DNA of 5,715 bases, from contig DAUP01000032.1 in NCBI GenBank assembly GCA_002505185.1, forward strand, positions 1 through 5,715, read 5' to 3'. The notes under the pieces were generated by a model. That model worked only from the letters and a program-made list of their open reading frames with translations. It searched no databases and was not told where the DNA came from. A program made the translations under genes and the position numbers. The stretch comes from Ferroplasmaceae archaeon UBA567. GTDB lineage: Archaea > Thermoplasmatota > Thermoplasmata > Thermoplasmatales > Thermoplasmataceae. Position 1 is the first letter of the stretch. Each line of letters opens with the position of its first letter. Below, piece by piece: positions 1-5,715 of the stretch.

Positions 1-240
1 TGCATTTGTGATCAGGATATTCAGAATGTCTGGAGAAAGTATATTTATGCTGCCTTTTGGAAAACTCTCACTTAATTTGCCATAATTCTTATTTGCTTCC
101 TTTTCAAAGGAACTTATTTCATCAACCATACATTCAAAATTTGAAAGTGCATATAAACCTATGTATTGTCATAAACATCTTAACAAGTTTAAAAAAGGCT
201 CCATTTCAATAGATGATAGTAAATACCTTCGTGAATCTGA

Positions 241-296
241 TATCCTGGTATAGTGCTTTTATAGACTGGAATCCTCACTGTCTATAGGTATCCTGG
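241..296. repeat. TATCCTGG direct repeats flanking a TATAGAC/GTCTATA inverted repeat
   Basis: The octamer TATCCTGG occurs at 241-248 and again at 289-296. Between the two copies lies a perfect 7-bp inverted repeat, TATAGAC (260-266) and GTCTATA (280-286), with a 13-base spacer. It could be a transcription-factor site, a weak hairpin or chance. It lies inside the decayed minus-strand gene, so a functional role is doubtful. Confidence 0.25.
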
Positions 297-660
297 AAAC
301 TTTTTCTATTTCTCCCTTAATGTCATGGTTTTTCTTCTGTTGATGAATTTCGGAATGTTGAATTTGGATGTAAAAGTAATCATTATCGCATTCTGTATGC
401 AATATATTGACGTTGAATGTATTGTGCAATAGTCATTACCATTATATTAGAAAATCTACTATGGCATCACTGATAAATACCTTTTTCCAGTAATTTACAA
501 CATTGATAAAATGAGAGATTACTAACTGTATAGGGTGTTCCAACTTTTCGAGATCGTGGGCTATATGTCTAGTATTATATGGCCAGGTAGAAACTTTTCA
601 CTCACTTTTATCTCCCAGCTTACGAAAATAGGATTGCCACTCGCAAATGTTAAATCCGGA

Positions 661-674
661 ATCATAATTATGAT
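661..674. promoter_or_regulatory. Perfect 14-bp palindrome ATCATAATTATGAT upstream of the mutS-like operon
   Basis: ATCATAATTATGAT is its own reverse complement and ends 72 bases before the TTG start of the first mutS-like gene. It is followed directly by an AT-rich stretch (ATAATAATATGG, about 673-684) that could act as a TATA box, which would put transcription start near 705-710 and leave a leader of about 40 bases. A dimeric repressor site over the promoter would look like this. AT-rich palindromes also arise by chance, so this is only a candidate. Confidence 0.3.
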
Positions 675-734
675 AATAATATGGATGGAGTTCCATTAAC
701 TGCCACGATGCTGATGACTCCTGCAGAATAGAGT

Positions 735-743
735 GGAAGTGAT
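735..743 (+). promoter_or_regulatory. Shine-Dalgarno site supporting the TTG start of the first mutS-like gene
   Basis: GGAAGTGAT differs at one base from the archaeal anti-SD complement GGAGGTGAT and ends three bases before TTG at 747. An in-frame TAG at 729-731 closes the frame just upstream, and no ATG or GTG lies between that stop and the TTG. This makes TTG the best start. Confidence 0.6.
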
Positions 744-746
744 ACA

Positions 747-2261
747 TTGACATTTGAAAGTATAATATTCAGGAGTAATAAAGCCATTGATGAAATTGAC
801 CATAAAAATGAGTTATTTGAAGATTTGTCGCTTAAAATAATCTTTAAAGGCATTCTGGGAAACACAAATAACCAGGATTTTGAAGAAGTATTATATAAAC
901 CATTAGATAGCATAGAGGATATCCTATACAGGCAGCAAATTTTTAATGATTTACGAAGTCCACAAATATTTAATGCTATAAAACAATTTTCCGAAACATC
1001 ATCCACCATTTTCTACAATATTGGGAAATTAGGTGATTTATACAACCTCCAAAGAGAACGATGGCTCCTGGATTCTGTTTACATTTACTGCAATGCCCTT
1101 AAGCATTTATATAATGAATTGAATGAACCTTCCATAGTATCAGAGGGACTAATAGGTATTAGAGAATATATTGGACAGTATATGGAATCAAAGGAATTCA
1201 AATCTCTCGAAGATGAAACCAAAGAACTGGAAATGGATCTTTCTTCTATCAAGTATATGATGACAATCAAGGGTGTAAAAATAACTGTACGAAAAGATCA
1301 GGAGTCCGATAATTATGCCACAGAAGTGGAGAAAATATTTTCCAAATTTCTTGATGGAGACATTGTAGATTCTGGAAAGAATTTAAAATATGGATTTGGC
1401 CATGTTGAGGCAGCCCTTGTTGAACTGGTATCATCCCTTTACCCGAAGCAATTTAACAGGTTAAAGGAATTTTACAGAAGAAGATTAAATTTTCTGGAGC
1501 CTACTATAGCCCGGTTCATGCATGAAATTGATTTTTACCTAAAATATTTAAAATATATAGAGCCAATGGAAGAAAACGGGCTTTCATTCTGCATTCCCCA
1601 GATACAACAGGACCCACAGAGAATGTATTGCATTGATTTCTTTGATGTTGCACTGGCGAAAAAACTTGCCGATCATAAGAGGATCCCAGTTCTAAATAGC
1701 ATTATGGCTGATCAAGATTCACGTATAATTATTGTTACAGGACCAAATAATGGAGGCAAAACCACCTTCGCTAGAGCCTTTGGACAGGCACATTATCTCG
1801 CCCTGCTTGGATTCCCCATCCCCGGTAAAAATGCAAGCATATTAAAAGTTGATAGAATATACTCACATTTTGAGAAATCTGAGGTTCCAGAAAATGCTAT
1901 TGGAAGACTGGAGGAAGAATTGGAAAGAATGCATTACATACTTGATAATGCAACCGGTAAAAGCCTTATTATTGTCAATGAGATGCTAAGTTCTACAACA
2001 CTCAAGGATGGTATAGAAATCGGTAAAAACATAATAGGGAAAATACGTGAAAAGGGTTCTTTATGCCTTTACGTAACGTTTATACATGAACTGGCTGAAT
2101 TGCCGGGAACCAGAAGTTATGTTAGCCAGGTTGACAAAAAAAATCCAGAGATGAGAACCTATAGAATATTACCCACAAAATCTGACGGCATGGCCTATGC
2201 TAAGGCACTGGCGGAGAAATACGGGGTCACGTATGAGATGTTAAGGAGGAGAATTTCATGA
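747..2261 (+). CDS. MutS-like ATPase, subunit 1 (core/lever plus ATPase domain only)
   Basis: A 504-aa P-loop ATPase of the MutS superfamily, predicted cytoplasmic and DNA-associated. Near the N-terminus, PLDSIEDILYRQQIFNDL (52-69) matches the start of the MutS core, where bacterial MutS has PL...I..R...V..L. A helical lever region follows (about 75-320). The C-terminal ATPase domain has Walker A GPNNGGKTT (332-340; canonical GPNMGGKST), Walker B SLIIVNE (406-412) with Asn411 in place of the usual Asp, an SSTTLKDG signature/D-loop (415-422), and a switch histidine in TFIHELAEL (His448). The tail DGMAYAKALAEKYGV (480-494) matches the closing segment of MutS (SYAI..A...G). The mismatch-reading and connector domains are absent, as are an Smr nuclease tail and membrane segments; bacterial MutS is about 850 aa. 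It overlaps the next gene by 4 bp and is paralogous to it. Family membership is seen in the sequence; the role (DNA-structure or recombination ATPase) is inferred. Confidence 0.94.
   Translation: MTFESIIFRSNKAIDEIDHKNELFEDLSLKIIFKGILGNTNNQDFEEVLYKPLDSIEDILYRQQIFNDLRSPQIFNAIKQFSETSSTIFYNIGKLGDLYNLQRERWLLDSVYIYCNALKHLYNELNEPSIVSEGLIGIREYIGQYMESKEFKSLEDETKELEMDLSSIKYMMTIKGVKITVRKDQESDNYATEVEKIFSKFLDGDIVDSGKNLKYGFGHVEAALVELVSSLYPKQFNRLKEFYRRRLNFLEPTIARFMHEIDFYLKYLKYIEPMEENGLSFCIPQIQQDPQRMYCIDFFDVALAKKLADHKRIPVLNSIMADQDSRIIIVTGPNNGGKTTFARAFGQAHYLALLGFPIPGKNASILKVDRIYSHFEKSEVPENAIGRLEEELERMHYILDNATGKSLIIVNEMLSSTTLKDGIEIGKNIIGKIREKGSLCLYVTFIHELAELPGTRSYVSQVDKKNPEMRTYRILPTKSDGMAYAKALAEKYGVTYEMLRRRIS
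2244..2249 (+). promoter_or_regulatory. Strong Shine-Dalgarno AGGAGG inside the end of gene 1, for gene 2
   Basis: AGGAGG lies within the last codons of the first mutS-like gene, eight bases before the ATG at 2258. Together with the ATGA overlap (2258-2261) it points to coupled translation and near-equal synthesis of the two proteins. Confidence 0.75.
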
Positions 2262-3757
2262 TAAAAACATATCTTCTAGACTATAATGGAATAAAACATC
2301 ATACTGATACGCTCCCTTGGAACAGCAATGCACTGATAAATGATCTGGGCCTAAAACCAATACTTAACATCATGGCATCCGGTGATGAATTCCTTCTTAA
2401 AAATTCTACAGCATTTCTCCTTAACAGTGCTGATTCCATTGATGAAATCATATACAGACAGGAAATCTTGAAAGATTTCATTGAAAATAATGAAATCGCA
2501 CTGAAAATATACGAGATTGCCAGTTCATTTTTAAAAGAGGCTCAGAAACAGTTTTTCTGGTTTAGCAATAATGAATCACTTTCAATGCAGATATCAATAG
2601 ACGTTCTCAAATTGTTTGCAAAGCAGATGGATCAAATAAGAGAAATTATGTCGATAATAAGTAAAAAAATAAAATCTAGAGGATTGAAAAAATTTAATCA
2701 TGTTGTTACGGAAGTATTCCATAGTGAATATATGCAAGAGATATTAAATAATCTAGAAAGGCTTCAATTCAAAGATGGAATTACTCTCAGTGTGTCACTT
2801 GGAATGGGCAATGAGGGCAAAGACTACATACTTCATAAACCCGGTGTTAAGAAAAAGAACATAAAGAAAATTATGGGTGAAACAATTGAACAGCACTATA
2901 CCTACACACTGGCTGACAGAGACATAAGTGGCGGGGAGGAGATAGTGGATATAAGAAATAGGGGAATAAGAAGTGCTGCCATGGCATTGAAAAAATCAGC
3001 CGAAAACAGCATGAAATTTTTTAAGGATCTCAGATGTGAAATTGGTTTTTACCTCGCTTCTCTTAATCTCCTTGAGGAAATCAAAAAAAGATCTGGCAGA
3101 TACTGTTTTCCTGAGCCACTGGAAATAGGAACCGATAAGCTTAGATTTAATGGATTATATGAACTCGGGCTTATGCTGGCCACAAAATCTACAGTAGTTC
3201 CAAACAATATTGATGGGTGTGATAAAAGGCTATTTGTAATAACAGGCACAAACAGAGGGGGAAAATCAACATTTTTAAGAAGCATAGGACAGGCACAATT
3301 GTTAATGCAGTGTGGAATGTTTGTGCCCGCTGAAAGTTTCATCAGTAGCATTGTTACAGGTATATTCACACATTTCAAACATGAAGAGGATATTACAATG
3401 GAACGGGGCAAATTCGATGATGAACTTTCAATGATGAATGATATAGCCGCCTATATTAGAAAAAACGGAATGCTCCTGTTTAATGAATCATTTTCTTCAA
3501 CGAACACACGTGAGGGTTCAGAAATAGCAATGCAGATTACTAATGCATTATTGGAAAATGGAATAAGAATATTTTTTGTATCTCATTTATATGAATTTGC
3601 GTCTGCTATGATGGATCAGAATGATACCAGTTCAATGTTTCTAATTGCTGAAAGAACGAATGCTGGGGAACATACATATAAGATAATACAGGGAAGCCCA
3701 TCGGTGACTGGTCATGGTATGGATTTATATAAAAAAATATTTAATACCTCTGGGTGA
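2258..3757 (+). CDS. MutS-like ATPase, subunit 2 (paralogue of subunit 1)
   Basis: A 499-aa second MutS-superfamily ATPase with the same layout as its neighbour. The core-entry motif is SADSIDEIIYRQEILKDF (57-74), followed by helical core/lever to about residue 320. The ATPase domain has Walker A GTNRGGKST (330-338), then GIFTHFKHEEDITMERGKFD (368-387) aligned with the MutS segment between Walker A and B, Walker B MLLFNE (405-410) with Asn409 for Asp, signature SSTNTREG (413-420) and a switch His443 in VSHLYEFA. It lacks mismatch-recognition, connector and nuclease domains. Asn-Glu followed by Ser-Phe-x-Ser-Thr recalls a group of short MutS-related proteins also found in bacteria, as I remember it, so the substitution may be a family trait. 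The ATG start is fixed by AGGAGG eight bases upstream and by the overlap with gene 1; two stops in tandem (TGA TAA) end it. The likely partner is subunit 1 in a heterodimer; the biological role is unknown. Confidence 0.94.
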   Translation: MIKTYLLDYNGIKHHTDTLPWNSNALINDLGLKPILNIMASGDEFLLKNSTAFLLNSADSIDEIIYRQEILKDFIENNEIALKIYEIASSFLKEAQKQFFWFSNNESLSMQISIDVLKLFAKQMDQIREIMSIISKKIKSRGLKKFNHVVTEVFHSEYMQEILNNLERLQFKDGITLSVSLGMGNEGKDYILHKPGVKKKNIKKIMGETIEQHYTYTLADRDISGGEEIVDIRNRGIRSAAMALKKSAENSMKFFKDLRCEIGFYLASLNLLEEIKKRSGRYCFPEPLEIGTDKLRFNGLYELGLMLATKSTVVPNNIDGCDKRLFVITGTNRGGKSTFLRSIGQAQLLMQCGMFVPAESFISSIVTGIFTHFKHEEDITMERGKFDDELSMMNDIAAYIRKNGMLLFNESFSSTNTREGSEIAMQITNALLENGIRIFFVSHLYEFASAMMDQNDTSSMFLIAERTNAGEHTYKIIQGSPSVTGHGMDLYKKIFNTSG

Positions 3758-4040
3758 TAAATTCCAACCCTAAAGATAGTGGTAAAACTATGGAAACACA
3801 TATTGTTTTACGCAATATATTCTTCTGAACCATTTCAGACAGGAATGAAAGAAACTGGATGATATATTACTCCATGTTGATCGTATCTGGTTGATCAGAT
3901 TTCATAGTATGATAGAATTCAAATCGAGAGAATCTACTGGGAATTTTTGAAATAAAAGATTTCAAGATAATGCCAAATGGGGAGTTCTAAATATTATACC
4001 CTCCAACCAGTTAATACATTAATAAATTATCAGATAAAAT
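3758..4040. other. Convergent spacer without a gene; possible terminator region
   Basis: This 283-base gap separates the plus-strand mutS-like pair from the minus-strand DUF973 gene. It holds several small inverted repeats: GTAAAAC/GTTTTAC at 3782-3788 and 3805-3811, ATCTG/CAGAT at 3885-3900, and TTGAAAT/ATTTCAA at 3947-3965. A short T run lies at 3944-3948. These could end transcription from the left, but none is a strong GC-rich hairpin. One plus frame (3786-4022) has only two internal stops in about 79 codons, a weak hint of old coding sequence that I cannot assign. Confidence 0.4.
3947..3965. terminator. AT-rich hairpin TTGAAAT-aaaag-ATTTCAA, tentative terminator
   Basis: Perfect 7-bp arms are separated by a 5-base loop, about 190 bases past the second mutS-like stop. 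The T run at 3944-3948 runs into the left arm instead of following the stem. Archaeal termination relies mainly on T tracts, so this is only a candidate. Confidence 0.2.
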
Positions 4041-4670
4041 TTAAATCATACCATCCCCTTGATTCTGAGCCGCGTCCTGATCGATAACTACCGGCTTCGC
4101 TTCTGTGGGAAGTTTGTTGAAACTGATTATCAGTAGAATGATTCCTATTAAAATAAGTATAATGCCGACTAATATTACAGTAAAGATAACACCAATAAGC
4201 AATAACAGTGCACCTGTATGAAAATCATCTATTCCGGTTAGTTCATACACACTATTATATGCTAAATATTCGAATATAACAGATACTAAAACTGCCATAA
4301 CTACAAGGAAAAGTGTCAAAAATATCATTCCAATTGCTGATACAGAAATACGTGATATTGCATTAGGGGGTCCAGTAGTCGTGGTAAATGCTACAGGAAG
4401 CAATAGTAGAATTATCACTATTGCACTAATGGTACCAAGTACTATCCCAGAAATCAAGCTGTATAACATATATTTGAAAGGTTTTTGGTTTCCATAATAA
4501 TTTGATATTGATTTTAGGGAAAGAAATAACAGAATTAATCCAATTATTGAAATAATAAATCCTAATCCATTCGTTAATATATTTGCGCCAGTTCCGACGA
4601 ATTGTAGAATAATTCCTAAAATGCCGTATGTACGAGCGGATTCCAGTTCTGGTATATTTTGTTTATACAT
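4041..4670 (-). CDS. DUF973 family multi-pass membrane protein
   Basis: A 209-aa integral membrane protein of unknown function. Hydrophobic segments lie at roughly residues 15-32, 36-52, 68-91, 112-133 and 153-182; the last is long enough for a re-entrant hairpin or two short helices. The loop LKSISNYYGNQKPFKYMLYS (52-71) between segments 2 and 3, and YNSVYELTGIDDFHTGALLL (138-157) leading into the glycine-rich last segment, match the pattern I know for DUF973, a family of archaeal (mainly Sulfolobales and Thermoplasmatales) proteins of similar length. The tail after residue 185 is polar. There is no signal peptide apart from the first helix and no catalytic motif. The ATG at 4670 has no Shine-Dalgarno, but TATATA sits 25-30 bases upstream, as for a leaderless message. 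It converges on the mutS-like pair and is probably independent of it. Confidence 0.88.
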   Translation of the reverse strand: MYKQNIPELESARTYGILGIILQFVGTGANILTNGLGFIISIIGLILLFLSLKSISNYYGNQKPFKYMLYSLISGIVLGTISAIVIILLLLPVAFTTTTGPPNAISRISVSAIGMIFLTLFLVVMAVLVSVIFEYLAYNSVYELTGIDDFHTGALLLLIGVIFTVILVGIILILIGIILLIISFNKLPTEAKPVVIDQDAAQNQGDGMI

Positions 4671-4694
4671 ATTATTAAGGTTAACAAATATATC

Positions 4695-4719
4695 TATATA
4701 ATATATTCGTTAATATAAA
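4695..4719 (-). promoter_or_regulatory. TATA-box region for the DUF973 gene, leaderless arrangement
   Basis: On the minus strand TATATA (4695-4700) lies at -30 to -25 from the ATG at 4670, and a second candidate TTTATATTA (4711-4719) lies at about -49 to -41. No ribosome-binding site precedes the ATG. The nearer box would start the transcript at or next to the start codon, as is common in Thermoplasmatales. Confidence 0.45.
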
Positions 4720-4748
4720 TAGCAATGCGCAAAAATGATTTGAGAAAC

Positions 4749-4756
4749 TATATAAT
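4749..4756 (+). promoter_or_regulatory. TATA-like box facing right, divergent from the DUF973 promoter
   Basis: TATATAAT lies about 33 bases before the A of the ATG at 4785, so transcription would begin close to that ATG. The region 4695-4756 would then be a compact divergent promoter. This may be what remains of the promoter of a lost gene. Confidence 0.3.
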
Positions 4757-4784
4757 CAGAAATTTGAGGTGGATATCTTTACAT

Positions 4785-4865
4785 ATGAAAAAGGAGCGAT
4801 TCTCTCATATTTTTAATACGATGATATCTGGTGATCTGCACCATTTATTTATTGGACAGTTATAA
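4785..4865 (+). CDS. Possible 26-aa micro-ORF or gene remnant
   Basis: ATG to TAA encodes 26 residues beginning MKKERFSHIFNTMISGDLHH. No homologue is recognised. A GAGGTGG stretch (4766-4772) lies 12 bases upstream, which is farther than normal for a Shine-Dalgarno, and a TATA-like box at 4749-4756 is placed for a near-leaderless transcript. Without a known family or a good ribosome-binding distance it could equally be the first codons of a deleted gene, given the debris that follows. Confidence 0.2.
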   Translation: MKKERFSHIFNTMISGDLHHLFIGQL

Positions 4866-4894
4866 TAGAGATAAAGAAGAGTCCATAGGGGATT

Positions 4895-5086
4895 TTGCAC
4901 ATTTTTTGCACACACAGAAAAAAAATGGTGATATGTATACTTCGGAAACTCTGGGGTAAACAGAAAGTACTGATTGTCATAGAATCATTCACTGCAACAC
5001 ACATTTCGGAGCTGTATAGAGGTTATGAAGTATCAGAGGCACAGTTCCAGAGATGGAAGGATAAACAACTGCGCAGGCATTCATAA
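4895..5086 (+). pseudogene. IS3-type OrfA transposase remnant (helix-turn-helix end)
   Basis: An open frame of 63 codons from a TTG at 4895, or 53 codons from the better ATG at 4925. The C-terminal half resembles the N-terminal DNA-binding region of IS3-family OrfA proteins: SFTATHISELYRGYEVSE leads into AQFQRWKDK, the characteristic recognition helix ending in a Trp-Lys/Arg dipeptide. In intact OrfA this helix is followed by a further 40-60 residues with a leucine zipper, and then by OrfB carrying the DDE catalytic core. Here the frame stops eight residues after the Trp, and no OrfB sequence follows. No terminal inverted repeats or target-site duplication were found. The likely reading is a dead insertion-sequence fragment; resemblance to another helix-turn-helix protein cannot be excluded. 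Confidence 0.45.
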
Positions 5087-5169
5087 GAGATATATCTAAA
5101 ATATTAATAGTACATATCAATCCAAGTAAGTCCATAAATTTTGCATAACTCATACCTGATATTAATGCA

Positions 5170-5709
5170 TTAGTTCTTTAAATTTTTTAGTTGTTGAATT
5201 TTATCCGATATTTTTTGAACTTTAATAAAATGGGACACAATCCATGCGGCACAATACTCTGGAATCCCTAAATATAATAGTTTGAATCCATTGATTTTAT
5301 AATATTTCATTAATTCATAGAAACTAAAGTTGGAAACGAACAATGCGTCTGCAGCACACTTAATTCTTCGTTGAATTTTTTTAAGAATGTGTTGTTCATA
5401 TCTGCCCTCTCTTCCAGACCCATTATTTTTAATTTTCAGGCAATCATAATCCAAGTTCAAATCCACAAATTTAAGAAGACTGAATTCGGTGCATATCTTT
5501 TCAAAATATACATCTTCAAAACAATTTATATCCGGCCATGCATCTAAAAATGTAAACAGTTTTCTATTTCCTATAAACACATTAGGGGTACAAGGCTCTC
5601 CCTTCAAGCGAATAACCAAAATTTTATCACTTTCTAAGTGCTCTTCATATGTATCAATAATTTTCGATATATTTGATATTTTAATATCGAAATCGATAAT
5701 GTAATATAT
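5170..5709 (-). pseudogene. Glycosyltransferase (GT4-like) N-terminal fragment
   Basis: A minus-strand frame open for 180 codons between a TAA at 5710-5712 and the stop at 5170-5172. Its most telling segment is CAADALFVSNFSFYELMKYY followed by KINGFKLLYLGIPE, which follows the GT4 pattern ADa..vSnfs..el.kyy.i...ki.vi.nGip at the hinge between the two Rossmann domains. Upstream DKILVIRLKGEP fits an N-terminal Rossmann strand. Intact GT4 enzymes are usually 350-400 aa; the C-terminal nucleotide-sugar domain with its E(x7)E motif is missing, so activity is unlikely. There is no in-frame ATG before the conserved part. A TTG at 5617-5619 with GAAAGTGAT six bases upstream would give a 149-aa product, but coding-like sequence continues above it. 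It is best read as a gene broken at its end and possibly at its start. The role would have been cell-surface or lipid glycan synthesis. Confidence 0.5.
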
Positions 5710-5715
5710 TTACTG

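Larger units (their letters stand above)
1..747 (-). pseudogene. Decayed minus-strand gene, unrecognised family, running off the left edge
   Basis: No intact gene is visible here. Read on the minus strand in a single frame from an ATG at 747 down to 1, there are 249 codons and only six stops: at 598-600, 442-444, 436-438, 433-435, 259-261 and 169-171. At this base composition a random frame should hold about 17 stops. I translated one other minus frame of the same stretch, and it has many more. The open blocks are 49, 51, 57, 29 and 56 codons and have ordinary soluble-protein composition, for example HDLEKLEHPIQLVISHF around 500-545 and MVDEISSFEKEANKNYGKLS starting at 129. I do not recognise the family. 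The last block (168 to 1) is still open at the edge, so a shortened living gene starting at the ATG at 127-129 is possible. The 5' end overlaps the mutS-like start on the other strand, so the original start is uncertain. Confidence 0.45.

Noticed and set aside
2..340. Plus-strand frame with only two stops in its first 113 codons
   Set aside because: It meets dense stops after about 340, while the minus frame stays mostly open through the whole 747 bases; it is probably the antisense of the decayed gene.
668..1009. Minus-strand open frame of 113 codons across the start of the first mutS-like gene
   Set aside because: It lies mostly antisense to well-supported coding sequence, and its translation resembles no family I know.
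3049..3411. Minus-strand open frame of 120 codons inside the second mutS-like gene
   Set aside because: It is antisense to the Walker A region, which is clearly coding on the plus strand, so this is a shadow.
747..3757. Canonical mismatch-repair MutS or MutS2
   Set aside because: Both proteins are about 500 aa and lack mismatch-recognition, connector and Smr domains; only the core and ATPase parts are present.
4041..4670. A transporter subunit or signalling receptor for the minus-strand membrane protein
   Set aside because: There is no ATP-binding, substrate-binding or kinase motif; the loop patterns fit DUF973 instead.
5489..5704. Plus-strand open frame of 71 codons
   Set aside because: It runs opposite the glycosyltransferase fragment, whose motif match decides for the minus strand.
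1..5715. tRNA, rRNA or CRISPR array
   Set aside because: No regularly spaced repeats, and no tRNA-like or rRNA-like stretches, were seen on either strand.

Overview
The window looks like chromosomal DNA of a moderately AT-rich archaeon, most likely a Thermoplasmatales relative (Ferroplasma, Acidiplasma or Cuniculiplasma type). The reasons are heavy use of AGA/AGG for Arg and ATA for Ile, a DUF973-type membrane protein (a family I associate with Thermoplasmatales and Sulfolobales), TATA-like boxes placed for leaderless transcripts, and purine-rich Shine-Dalgarno sites on operon genes. The lineage is an inference; no rRNA or tRNA gene is present to confirm it.

Layout. (1) Positions 1-746 hold no intact gene. 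One minus-strand frame (747 down to 1) has only six stops in 249 codons and reads like a decayed protein gene that I cannot name. (2) Positions 747-3757 hold the centrepiece: two adjacent plus-strand genes of 504 and 499 aa that overlap by 4 bp (ATGA). They encode diverged, paralogous MutS-like ATPases with a lever/core region and a MutS-type ATPase domain. Both lack the mismatch-recognition and connector domains and have no Smr nuclease tail. Both replace the Walker B Asp-Glu pair with Asn-Glu. (3) Positions 3758-4040 are a non-coding convergent spacer with weak hairpins. (4) Positions 4041-4670 (minus strand) encode a DUF973 multi-pass membrane protein with a probable leaderless promoter. 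(5) Positions 4671-5715 are a debris zone: a 26-codon micro-ORF behind a TATA-like box, a stub resembling the helix-turn-helix end of an IS3-type OrfA transposase, and a minus-strand N-terminal fragment of a GT4-like glycosyltransferase.

How the genes work together. The only clear functional unit is the MutS-like pair. Translational coupling, equal length and shared architecture suggest two subunits of one heterodimeric ATPase. Known MutS-family proteins dimerise and form composite ATP sites, but without a mismatch-recognition domain these are unlikely to do canonical mismatch repair. The membrane protein is transcribed towards the pair and is probably unrelated. The decayed genes on both sides suggest that the pair sits in a variable, gene-eroding part of the chromosome.
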